From: Petrosia ficiformis
Taxonomy: Eukaryota; Porifera; Demospongiae; Haplosclerida; Petrosiidae
DNA length: 64,000 nt
Assembly: GCA_947044365.1 (NCBI GenBank)
Contig: OX345640.1
Coordinates: 5,010,001-5,074,000 of the forward strand
Direction of reading: 5' to 3'
This document shows positions 38,517-64,000 of the stretch, piece by piece (the stretch's first letter is position 1; every line of letters starts with the position of its first letter). A program made the translations under genes and the position numbers. The notes under the pieces were generated by a model. That model saw only the letters and a program-made list of their open reading frames with translations. It was not told where the DNA came from and searched no databases.

Positions 38517-41500
38517 GCATGTAGTCATGTTTTAATTGTACATGTACCAAACAAATGATACCAAATATGGAATAGGTTCACAAGACTTTGTAGGTGAACT
38601 GAATAATATCCAAAGATGCCTTCAAATCTCATGAATATCATTACGTGGTTCATTTAAAGTATAGGGTTAGGGGTAGGTTAGTGAACTAAAACATCCTTTA
38701 CATTACATCTTAATTGCACTTCCATATTTACTCATGACAAATCAATAAACTCCTCAAAAAATGGCCGGTGCAAACAACTGAAGCTACATGTACATGTACA
38801 TGTATAGAAGGCTAGTTAAGCAAACAAAAAATATGTGATCAAAGTCAGCTAGAGATCACTGAAAATGTGGGCGTTAATAATCCAGCTGATTTCAAACATT
38901 CTCTTCACTGCTTTACATATATTTAGCAATAGTTATATTATTATACATAAATATACATGTACATAACATACGTGAACCTTATCTTGTGATGGATGACTGA
39001 ATATTTGGTGTGATGATGATGGTGTTGCTTTAGGCCAAGTAGATGAACGAGCAAGAGATGGAATATTAGTTTGAGTCCCCTATTGAATTACAAATATAAT
39101 ACATGTATATTGTTGATATACCTCTACATGTTTGTGTATAGTAACTAAATATAGTATTATATATATTGTATATTGGACAAATGTATCAACTTAAGACAGA
39201 TTTAGAAAAAAGATGCTTAATTTCCAGGAAGGAGTTGAACTCACGACCCTGAGTTGCTAGGCCATTACTGTACCAACTAAGCCATTGGAACTTAGCATAC
39301 AGAGACTATGTTGTAGTGTACCCCATAGGGAAGCACCTTTTCTCCATGGTGGGAGAAAGGCCACAGGTAAATAACCCTACACACTGACAGATGTGAATGT
39401 ATACCTTAAGGTGACGATCAAAACTCTTTCTCTTGAAGTCAGATTCTGTCTCAGTTAGTGACAAATCAGGTGCACAATCCAATGACTGTCTAGACAAATG
39501 CGTTTCCCTACCAGAAGAAATTGTAGCCTGGCATTCCATTTCCTTTCTGTCATCAAGTAGTGTATCATCATCATTTCCAGTACCAGACACAGTCAATTCA
39601 TCTCTTCCCTCACTACCTGTATCTAGTGTAGACACCAAACATGTATTACAGGTACTCTCTTTCTTGAGGTCATTCTCTACATCGTCACTATCCACATGCT
39701 GTCTCAATGATTTATCATTACAAGACTCTCCATCACTGTTCTTCTCATCATCTTGTTCCATTTCACAGTCATGTTTTACACTATTGTTCTTAAGAGAATC
39801 TATTGGTGCATGCTCTTCAGAAGGTATCTCCTCCTCACCTGTAGTATCATCAATCTTTTCAACCTCCATCTCTTCCACATGTATTTCATTTTCTGATTCT
39901 CTTTCAGTTTTTTGTACTACGTCATCCAATTGCTTTTGTTCTTCATTGATCTCTTTCTCATCTATTATCACATTATCAATCTGACATTTATTAATAGTCA
40001 CATTATCAACCTGACCTTTACTAATAGTCTCATTATCCTCCTCTTCTGATGCATTTCTTTGTTTGGTTAGGACTCTTCTTCTCACATTAGCACGACGAAG
40101 TCTGCCACCTACAGAATGTAAATAATTATGAAGGGAAAATGTTGAAACATCAAATATGCTATAGAGAGCTTAGAGACATCGTAACACATATACATACTAA
40201 CTGAGGCTGTAATGCTATGACACTGTTGTATATTATGTACATGTAATGTACAACATGACGTGCATGTATGTGTACATGTATATTATGAGTACATTGCAAT
40301 ACGCTATTAAGGTTTCATATAGGCCCTATTGGTGAGAGGAGACTGACTACTACACTGTACAGGGTAATTATGTACATGTAGGTGCTAGATAGTTGATTTA
40401 TATGCAGCAGTGTTCTGCCCAGGATATTTAGAGTGGTGGTTGGATTCTACATTGCATTTAGTGCTGTTTATCCAATATATATACTTAATTCTGTCTCAGT
40501 AACCTATATATGTATTATCTGAGAGGTAGTTAAGTTATTTAAGAGGTGGTTAATTTATCTAAGAGGTGGTTAATTCATATGAGTGGTGGTTATTCCCGAC
40601 CAGTGCTGACCAGTGTGGGCAGAACACTGTGCAGTATAAGTAATGATTGGTCTAATATACACGTATAAACATACATGTACATGTAAACCTAAAGCATGAC
40701 ACAATTCTGTATGATAATGTGGCAAAAAGAAATTTAAAAGTAATCATCATTATTTGGCATAAGGTTGTCTAACCTGTCTCGGCTTCAGACTTCGATTTCT
40801 CTGGTTGTTCCTACATACAATAAGATTGGAAGTGTATATATACAACTGTATGCTTACACAGACAGCATAAATAATGTAAATACACAATTGTAATTATTAC
40901 AGGTACACAATAGGGTGTCCAAATAAATCCACTAATCGATTAATCGTGATTATTTATATTAATTGGTTCAAGCCAATGTTGAAAACTAATTAATCGGACA
41001 TGTGCAGTATTTGGTTATGTAGTTCATTAAATATGGTTGATCATTCCTGTTCCGAGAACTCAACAAGATGAATCAGTATTAGAACGAAGTAACACAACTG
41101 AAAATGCATTTCTATTGTGTTTTTTTGAGCTGACTATTAACATTAAATTTGTACTAGTAAACTGTACTTCATATGCAAGTTTCATTTCAGTACTATTCAA
41201 TAATCAATTAATTGATTAATTGTGATACTACAAAATCACAAAAATTAATGATCGGAATTAACAATTAATCCTATAATCGCATACCCCTAGTACACAATAT
41301 TGTATACCTTCTCCTGTCTTTTAGTCTTTGCATTAGGTTTTCCAGTTCCACGAACTCTTTTCCCTGTTGACGGTTGCTGACTAACAACCTTGACAACCTT
41401 CTTAGGTGACTTTGGTTTCTTGCTAACTGATTTCTTAGTTGGACTAACACCTACACGGACATTACTACCCTTCAGAGACTTTTTTCCAGGTGCTTGTTTA

Positions 41501-42063
41501 GGTTTCTCTTTAACTTCCGCTGTTGATTTTTCAAGCTTCTTTGCTGTAGATATACTCCTCTTTGTACCAGCTACAGGCTTAACAGGTGACATTTTTTTAG
41601 CTTTCTGTTTGACACTAGATGCCTTTATTTTTTTTATAGATGGAATTAAAACTTCCTCATCATCTGATATATAATCAAATATCTCAGCCTGATCAGATTT
41701 TCTTTTCTTTCTACCTTTACTGACTTTTTTGTCAGAGGAAGGCTCTAAAGGTGAGGTATCAACAGGGTTAAAAACACGTGGAGTAGGTGATATTTGATAT
41801 GAATATTGTACAGTTCCTCTTTTACTGAAATATGAAGACAATGCGTGAGGGTCGTTTTTGGTCTTTTTCACTGTAGTTCTTTTAGGAGAAATAGACTGTT
41901 TTGAGATGTTATCAGATTCAGTTGTTTTGGGAATTTTTGATGTGTTCTTCTTGATAGGACTTTCTTTCATTTTTTGAGTACTTGTTGTTACTATAGTTTT
42001 ATCACTAACGGTTGCAATAGCCGTTTTAGAGGGTTGAAGTCGAGCTCTTGTTGAATATGCCAT
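16546..42063 (-). CDS. WAPL: WAPL, wings apart-like cohesin release factor (complete model)
   Basis: Twenty-three exons (high to low): 42063-41308, 40810-40774, 40108-39405, 39079-38978, 37747-37611, 37051-36940, 34742-34658, 34061-33972, 33767-33628, 33292-33178, 31443-31385, 30646-30570, 29928-29872, 29337-29205, 28789-28742, 28318-28178, 24283-24173, 23059-22992, 21982-21930, 19531-19436, 17978-17890, 17437-17342, 16620-16546. All phases agree; total about 1126 codons, close to the vertebrate length. WAPL opens the cohesin ring with PDS5 in the nucleus. The first half is disordered: a Lys-rich exon 1 (KKSLKGS, KSPKKVVKVV) and an acidic exon 3. The C-terminal WAPL/HEAT domain begins near 37747. 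Key matches to the vertebrate family are FSRQLRAHGLVNKI, WIKEEMRILGTLDHV, GLLINLVEHSAPNRQ, AGRHMEDSIISSYSALLL and a terminal SIRKMVKHLE. The start ATG follows an in-frame TAA. FGF motifs were not found. Confidence 0.92.
18212..18582. mobile_element. CAGG-TIR element with G/C tracts, copy 1
   Basis: Ends CAGGGTTTCATTTAG and CTAAATGAAAGCCTG are inverted repeats. The flanking TATAT at 18207-18211 and 18583-18587 may be a 5-bp target-site duplication, although the site is low-complexity. The interior has G-tracts on the left, C-tracts on the right, and a unique centre shared almost base for base with 57572-57949. It lies in the WAPL intron between exons 19531-19436 and 17978-17890. The frame at 18448-18636 is a product of the C-tract. 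Confidence 0.85.
18937..19305 (-). CDS. Nested ORF with TTF/U1-like zinc-finger N-terminus
   Basis: A 122-codon frame lies inside a WAPL intron on the same strand. It opens MAGRKRL, then a Ser-rich stretch, then a segment resembling metazoan proteins with a degenerate zinc finger and hAT-derived C-terminus (KIAA1586/ZNF862-like). Visible landmarks are FEKWQRQFDEEL, LTWLRCDKD, a C-x2-C in LWCQVC, and the finger tail SNQRTSNVTDH. The expected final S-x-x-H is missing: after VTDH the frame runs into a hydrophobic, Cys-rich end without family character, so it is truncated or spliced onward. Two CACGTG boxes sit just upstream. It could be a small gene, the first exon of a larger one, or a hAT relic. 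It is not needed for the WAPL frame. Confidence 0.45.
   Translation of the reverse strand: MAGRKRLSSSSSASSDSSCFSDKKMKRQVSLATFEKWQRQFDEELQTLTWLRCDKDHVDRMLVSSLWCQVCRDYESRIVGRRYFSQAWITGSSNQRTSNVTDHFSVLFVTLVCTYCCCQSID
19316..19341 (-). promoter_or_regulatory. Twin CACGTG E-boxes upstream of the nested ORF
   Basis: CACGTG occurs at 19316-19321 and again at 19336-19341, exactly 20 bp apart. The nearer one is 11 bp from the ATG of the nested zinc-finger ORF at 19305. The surrounding sequence is locally richer in GC and CpG than the intron. A bHLH-type promoter is plausible but inferred from position only. Confidence 0.4.
20127..20188. repeat. Hairpin element with GC-rich apex, short form
   Basis: GTCCAAGGATGTGATATAGCCC pairs with GGGCTATATCACAGCCAAGGAC around the apex GAGCCTGCGA. 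The same hairpin core occurs at 38280-38338 inside a longer foldback. Confidence 0.9.
21295..21470 (+). pseudogene. Possible C-terminal fragment of a Penelope-like element
   Basis: The peptide ESNWKVKEAFYMKEIANTLN resembles the conserved tail after the GIY-YIG nuclease of Penelope-like elements, where an EAIYIR-type segment precedes LNRD/E. Only about 55 residues are readable and no nuclease core is seen beside them. It lies in a WAPL intron. Confidence 0.35.
21467..21518. repeat. Perfect 24-bp palindrome with 4-nt loop
   Basis: CATGTACTTATTTATGTCC plus AACAT at 21467-21490 is the exact reverse complement of 21495-21518, with the loop GGCA between. It directly follows the Penelope-like fragment and precedes another inverted repeat built on CCACATAATGA at 21545-21595. 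Confidence 0.95.
21540..21660 (+). repeat. Diverged copy of the 52590 short MITE
   Basis: ATCAAAATCTCATAAATTC, GTGGTTCATTTAGGG, GGGTTCCCTTGTGGTTAGGG and TTCAATCAGTATCAAAGTGA match the element at 52590-52716 in order. Another partial copy is at about 38605-38690. Confidence 0.75.
23285..24012 (+). mobile_element. Nested pair: TTTTAGTTAACT element followed by MITE copy 5
   Basis: A TTTTAGTTAACT-type element begins near 23290 and its right end is not seen. At 23448 the sequence passes into the MITE start AAGTGTATATAGAGAAAAAA then CATCCCTATATTTGCTTTG. That MITE has the core AATTGACCGAGCCCCCGGGA and ends CGTGGAAAGCAATTATAG, with a second degenerate end running to GGCCATAAAA at about 24012. The abutment suggests that one element inserted into the other. 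Confidence 0.65.
25534..25690. repeat. Foldback with GC-rich centre
   Basis: ATATATAAACCATAACTTTG with AAGTGTATTAA is mirrored by TTAATACACTTTAAAGCTAT and GGTTTATATTATA. The inner arms GGTGG and GGGTCAA pair with TTGACCC and CCACC. It sits immediately upstream of the Crypton relic and may mark its border. Confidence 0.75.
25890..27316 (+). pseudogene. Crypton-type tyrosine recombinase (DUF3504-like) relic
   Basis: Antisense to WAPL, inside the intron between exons 28318-28178 and 24283-24173. Several frames together read as the Crypton-derived recombinase also found in ZMYM2/QRICH1/KCTD1-type proteins. Landmarks are ATAWAFHLFNQWL (near 25990), LGVLEHYINGR, ISPSEESLLWDTGV, FYYNGLNFVLRGGEKHR (first catalytic Arg), EYGFKNRPGGVCSLNMKNK, CHVHLL, AFERDIFYWKPR, SNHSLRATAISRMM (HxxR) and VIMEKSGHLSKDGLLPYE (second His and Tyr). 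At least two frame changes and stops (near 26036, 26561 and 26760) break it, so it is not one functional ORF. The 26148-26561 and 26882-27316 frames are its largest intact pieces. Confidence 0.8.
27421..27795 (-). mobile_element. MITE of the ATCCCTATNATTGCTTT family, copy 6, diverged
   Basis: Begins TTTTATGACCCTCAGGGCGA then TTATTGCATTC, keeps the core GGTCAATTAATGGGCATG, and ends CACAAAACAATCAGAGATAT followed by TTTTCTC. It is the most diverged of the eight copies and directly follows the Crypton relic. Confidence 0.6.
28384..28450 (-). repeat. Decayed tRNA-like sequence
   Basis: On the minus strand TAGGTCAGTGGTTGGAGCA resembles a tRNA D-arm/A box, and GGGTCCAGGGTTATTATCTC sits where a B box would be. 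The pairing is too damaged for a functional tRNA. Probably a SINE head of another family. Confidence 0.4.
30705..30925. mobile_element. TIR element with AGGGACACTTTCCCC ends
   Basis: TAGGGACACTTTTCCCCAAA on the left is an inverted match to TTTGGGGGAAAGTGTCCCTT on the right. About 221 bp. The interior (CTTCCTGAACAAAATGG with GCAATAACAAG) is shared with diverged sequence at about 29995-30200 and 42200-42420. The 94-codon minus frame spanning it is not a gene. Confidence 0.75.
31070..31380 (+). repeat. Diverged relative of the 53.9-kb hAT-like MITE
   Basis: GCAGAAACTGAATG, TGCAATAAAATGG, TCTTGCTTCGAGTTATC and GAATGGATATCCAGATA follow the same order as the interior of 53936-54317. It ends right at WAPL exon 31443-31385. 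Confidence 0.5.
31566..31738. repeat. Long foldback with GC-rich apex
   Basis: TTAGAACACACTTTACAGTG and the following GTAGCACGAGGGCG pair imperfectly with CGCCCAAGTGCTAC and CACTGTCAAGTGTGTTCTAA. The apex is GCACGAGCCGAAGGCGAGTGC. It has the same design as the hairpins at 20.1, 38.3 and 51.7 kb. Confidence 0.8.
32480..32896 (-). mobile_element. MITE of the ATCCCTATNATTGCTTT family, copy 7, full length
   Basis: Starts TTTTAATGGCCTGTAGGGCC then ATCCCTATGATTGCTTTC, and ends AAAGCAGTCATAGGGATAC followed by TTTATTCTTTGTATATCTTG. Core: AATTAATGGGCGTGG and GAACGCGCGTTC. Lies in the intron between WAPL exons 33292-33178 and 31443-31385. Confidence 0.85.
35334..35375. repeat. Hairpin with GC-rich apex
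   Basis: TTCCAGATATTTCGCCC and GGGCGAAATATCTGGAA are exact inverted repeats around TGCGCTGT. Larger inverted segments flank it: ATGGTTGGTTA with TAACCAACCA across 35443-35490, and GACCATCTTTC with GAAAGATGGTC across 35505-35595. Confidence 0.9.
36630..36678. repeat. (TA)n microsatellite
   Basis: Near-uninterrupted TA dinucleotides in a WAPL intron. Short frames reading Tyr-Ile repeats here are artefacts. Confidence 0.9.
37215..37475. mobile_element. hAT-like MITE related to 4363-4811
   Basis: The left end TAGGGCTGGGTGATAG pairs with the right end ATTATCGCCCAGGCCTA. The interior contains GAAGTACTTTTGAAAGTACTT repeats, as also seen at about 4860-5040. The flanks share ATACAAGC but offset by a few bases, so the target-site duplication is not clean. 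Confidence 0.6.
37812..38112. mobile_element. CAGTGCT-TIR element, copy 1
   Basis: The left end CAGTGCTTGAATAATGT and the right end ACTATTTCGAGCACTG are inverted. Interior landmarks TTTGACTGGACAAATTGTCT, TAACCTCACAGCAAGGTTA and TTTTGTCCAGATGTTTCTG are shared with 49981-50245. About 300 bp. Confidence 0.8.
38168..38390. repeat. (TA)n tract plus long hairpin element
   Basis: A (TA)n tract at about 38170-38221 runs into a foldback at 38229-38390. Its outer arms are TAGTACACTTACAG and CTGTAAGTGTACTA. Its inner arms are TTTAGTGTCCAAGGATGTGA with ATAGCCC, paired around the apex GAGCCTGCGA. The inner hairpin equals the one at 20127-20188. All open frames here are repeat artefacts. Confidence 0.9.
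39222..39292 (-). repeat. tRNA-like pseudogene or SINE head
   Basis: On the minus strand TGGCTTAGTTGGTACAG is a good A box and GGTCGTGAGTTCAACTCCTT a near-consensus B box, with a plausible T-arm. The anticodon arm is weakly paired. It lies in the WAPL intron between exons 40108-39405 and 39079-38978. It differs from the TTTC-tailed SINE family. Confidence 0.5.
40911..41289. mobile_element. hAT-like MITE with exact 8-bp TSD
   Basis: Ends TAGGGTGTCCAAATAAATCC and ATAATCGCATACCCCTA. The flanks GTACACAA at 40903-40910 and 41290-41297 are identical, an 8-bp duplication as hAT transposases make. The interior has repeated ATTAATCGATTAATCGTGATTA-like palindromes. It inserted 19 bp from the donor of WAPL exon 1. 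The 60-codon frame at 41037-41219 is interior and has no known domain. Confidence 0.85.
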
Positions 42064-42616
42064 TTAACTATAGTTACAATCATAAGTATGTTACACATAT
42101 ACCATACAACTATTTATTGTTAAATTTTCAGTATAACTACATTATTTTATTCCACAATTACACATAAAATGTGTATAATAATTCATATATGCTTCACTAC
42201 TGGGACTGAATTACAGGAAGAACTATTAAAAATAATTTTGATCAAAATTTAAACATTTAAATACTATGGTTACTTACACAGGATGCCAGAAATATAGTTC
42301 TTCCTATAATACCAATCTGATTGACTTCCTGCACAAAATGGCGGAATAATAAGCATTTTTAAATTAAAAAAATTCCTTTATAAGAAATGTATCTTCTGGC
42401 AAAATTCAACCACACAATACTATTCCTTTTGATTTCTACTGGCTTACCTTATCTACCAGCTGACACATTTTAAGGGAACACACATATGGTTGAATAATTT
42501 AGGTTTTTAGTATGCCAGTTTCATGGCATTGGGAAACAAATAGCCACCACAAAAATATTATACAAGTCTTATAGTTAGTCTCTTAATAAAATTTACTGTG
42601 TCTAGGTAAAAAAATA

Positions 42617-42685
<69 letters not shown>

Positions 42686-43130
42686 TATATACATAATAAT
42701 GTACCCCCAACTGCATGTGTAACACACTTCACAAAGCATAAGTACACAGATAGGTTAGCCCAATAATATATATATATATATGTCAGTGAATGAATAACGT
42801 AAACACACAAAACCCACTTTTCAAGATGTAAGAAAGACAACGTCAATCACAGATTCCGACAGGTTCCAGGACCTACAGTAGTACCCCTAACCGCACCCCC
42901 ATCCTTGGTTATAAACCGCTATATACAATATACTAAGTTGAAATCCAACAGGGCATAAGTAATGAGAAACTTTTTTGCATAAAGCTCCAAACCTTAACAA
43001 AAGGGATACCTCTACCTTCACTGTAGTGAATTTTTACACTGATTTTTTTGCTTGGTATATATATATAATTATTAATCAATTAGAACTTTATTAATAAAGT
43101 TTTCATTAAAATGAAGTCATGACAAACTAT
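42064..43130. other. Intergenic stretch between AQR and WAPL
   Basis: About 1.07 kb between the AQR stop and the WAPL ATG on the same strand; the WAPL promoter must lie here. Contents: a diverged CTTCCTGCACAAAATGG repeat at about 42200-42420, a (TA)n microsatellite at about 42619-42685, and short TA runs. No coding exon recognised. Confidence 0.7.
43087..43092 (-). terminator. Likely AQR polyadenylation signal (AATAAA)
   Basis: AATAAA on the minus strand about 40 bp after the AQR stop codon. Its position is right for a short 3' UTR, and WAPL begins about 1 kb further on the same strand. Confidence 0.5.
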
Positions 43131-62036
<18,906 letters not shown>

Positions 62037-64000
62037 CTATCAAAAAATAAAACAACAATAATATTAGATGTATACAACTACACATACAATATGTAGTTTA
62101 CTTTGTACAAGTGTTCCCTACATGCGATAAATTGTGGGTACTAATTTCAGTGATTTTAGTAAGCCTATATTTTGTATATTTCGATCAGTGTGGAGATACA
62201 GTCTTTACCTTGCTTTAGACAGCCATGTTTCTGAAAAAAGCAAAATTATAGTTAGTTAAACTGAATCTATCCCACAGTGAACAAGGTGGTCTGTTAGAAA
62301 GGCAAGTACAATTCTTGTTCCACTCTCTACAAATACCAAGTCCCATCAATTCAACAAACCAACCATCAAAAGAAAGTGTATTTCAGTTGATGATGATTCT
62401 CCTTCACTTACAGATGATGAATATTTTACTTACAACATTGACTGCAGTCCCACAAGAAGTATATAGTATCAGTCACTATGTCAACCACTCGGCATTCCAA
62501 TGCTTATACATGTACATGTATAATAATTATAGTCATTATTATTATTATCAGTATACAATAGTTTAACTATTATCATCTTTATTAAAAATTATTATATAAA
62601 GATGTATTTGCTATACAAATACTATTAAATATGCTTATGATCCAACATAACCAGCGCTTTCCTTTCACAGATCAACCCATGTTCTGAAGACATATACAAT
62701 GCATGCACATGCGCAATTCAATTCCATGTGGTCCAATTAATGAATACACTTGTAAAAATGGTGTCCAATTCAAGCTCAAATCCTAGTCATTGAGACTTGC
62801 TTGTTTCATAGTACCTGGAGATATCATCTCAATATTTGTAGACAAGAATTTTACTATAAATGGGACTGGAATGGTGCTAGAATCATTGTGATAATTCAAC
62901 AAACAAAAAAAAAAGATTTGTCTGGAAAATAATATTCTTATAAATATTTATTTGGTCAGTTTTGCTACTTGCCAGTTCCCTACTTTAATGACAATCTCTG
63001 GCCATTTAAAAGGTATTGTTAGTCATAAAATTACTCAATATCAAAGGTTATATGTATATTTTAACTTATCTGTATAATTATACTAGCAGAAATTTCAGCT
63101 TACCACTTGCAATTGAAATATATGTGTGGCCCTTTTTTTGGTGCCTTCCCTACATAAAGAGTACCATAAGTGTTGGAAGCAATTTTTAAGTGGGTAGGCT
63201 GAAGCCCAAAGTGGGTGTGACATGTGGGTGTAGGTAATTAATGAGTGGGATAGTGGGTGTGGTTAGTATCTGTACTATAATTTGAGTAGTAAGAATTTTT
63301 TTAATCTGAAGTTTCTTCTCTGCAGAAGCAGAAGCACAAGCACAAGCACAAGTGTGGCATTGCCATTCCAACTTGGAATTATTCAAGTGTGAAGTCCAGG
63401 GGGTCTTTATCCATTATTATTATGTATAATATTTACGAATATTACGCTACAAAGCTTGCCGCTACAGTCACCAGCACTACAATAAAATTAATTACTGAAA
63501 AATTATGAATAATTGATAAGGTGAGTGTAAAGTGTAGCAGCCAAAGCTGCTACAGCCGCTACAGCTCCTACGCCACTGAGTACTACCACACGCTCTGATA
63601 TCTGGTACTAGCCGTTAGTTAGGGGTGTGGCCAAGTAACTCCTACACTTAATTACAAATGTATTAGAGGCATTCACACTCACCCCTCATGTGTACGCTAG
63701 TGTTACCAATGAGGTACATGTACACTATAAGTCTATACATTTGACACATTGTTATTTTAGTCTAAGTCTACTAATTGTGTCGACTAAATTTAGTAAATGC
63801 TTGGATTTAGCATAAATTAATTTTAGTGAATTTTAGCTACTCCTAATAAAATGATTACGAAATATATACTTTAGCGTGTAGTAATCTTAGCGATTATTGC
63901 GTTAGTCACTAAAATCACTAAACTTAGCACACACAGTTAAAAGTAGATTTAAGCTATACTCTGTATGTGCTTACAATTTAATTGTTCATGTACATGTATA
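62037..64000. other. Presumed AQR intron, no exon recognised
   Basis: The AQR exon upstream of 62036 should encode the end of the preceding beta-barrel region, but no matching frame with correct phase was found up to the window end. Contents are the repeat at 62290-63175, TGGGTG-rich sequence at 63190-63260, GCTGCTACAGCCGCTACAG repeats at 63530-63570 and TTTAGT-rich sequence at 63755-63940. Confidence 0.5.
62290..63175 (+). repeat. Interspersed repeat, longest copy
   Basis: Homologous to 6450-7185 and extends about 100 bp further left. The leftmost part reads as protein in one frame (KRKCISVDDDSPSLTDDEYF, then NIDCSPTRS), suggesting the repeat is the 3' end of a coding transposable element. 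Ends TTCCCTACATAAAGAGTACC. Confidence 0.65.

Noticed and set aside
39433..39984. 183-codon plus-strand frame, Ser-rich
   Set aside because: Exact antisense of the acidic WAPL exon 40108-39405. Glu/Asp codons read backwards give Ser/Phe, and the WAPL phase explains the region.
41390..41674. 94-codon plus-strand frame
   Set aside because: Antisense shadow of the Lys-rich WAPL exon 1.
62205..62226. Candidate AQR exon (TTTTTTCAG / GTAAAG borders) upstream of 62036
   Set aside because: The only phase compatible with the next exon contains a TAA stop.

Overview
Organism and overall character. This is AT-rich nuclear DNA of a multicellular animal. Genes are split into many short exons (about 40-750 bp) with GT/AG junctions. 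The introns are full of short DNA transposons, tRNA-derived repeats and microsatellites, and the palindrome TACATGTA recurs throughout. The protein set (a TACC coiled-coil protein, the cohesin releaser WAPL, the spliceosomal helicase Aquarius) is metazoan. The compact introns and repeat style would fit a demosponge, but that is inference. Nothing prokaryotic, viral or CRISPR-like was seen. Splice models were built by eye from reading-frame continuity and remembered family similarity, not from transcripts. || Layout. 1-2.5 kb: repeats and upstream sequence of the first gene. 2.5-14.7 kb (+): TACC-family gene, 13 exons recognised, 5' end not found. 14.7-16.5 kb: space between two convergent genes, holding an inverted minisatellite around a TTTAGGG-like core. 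16.5-42.1 kb (-): complete WAPL homologue, 23 exons in consistent phase, about 1126 codons. Its introns hold a small zinc-finger ORF, a Crypton tyrosine-recombinase relic and many MITEs. 42.1-43.1 kb: about 1.07 kb between the AQR stop and the WAPL start, with an AT microsatellite. 43.1-62.0 kb (-): the C-terminal ~942 codons of Aquarius (AQR), 19 exons, with the 5' part beyond the window. Its introns hold decayed transposon coding sequence, including a Penelope-like GIY-YIG retroelement. 62.0-64.0 kb: presumed AQR intron with repeats. || How the genes relate. All three are housekeeping cell-division or RNA-processing genes (spindle microtubules, sister-chromatid cohesion, splicing). They share no obvious pathway and their proximity is probably chance. 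WAPL and AQR are head-to-tail on the minus strand, and TACC converges on WAPL. || The mobile fraction is the most informative accessory content. At least six short TIR families can be defined inside the window, several with recognisable target-site duplications: 8 bp exact for two hAT-like elements, 5 bp for a G/C-tract family, 6 bp for one CAGTGCT element. There is also a set of hairpin elements with a GC-rich apex, a tRNA-headed SINE with a TTTC tail, and relics of Crypton and Penelope elements. I found no convincing novel multi-gene system. The best leads are the 45-residue tandem repeat in the AQR tail, the divergent WAPL N-terminus, the zinc-finger ORF nested in WAPL, and the hairpin family.
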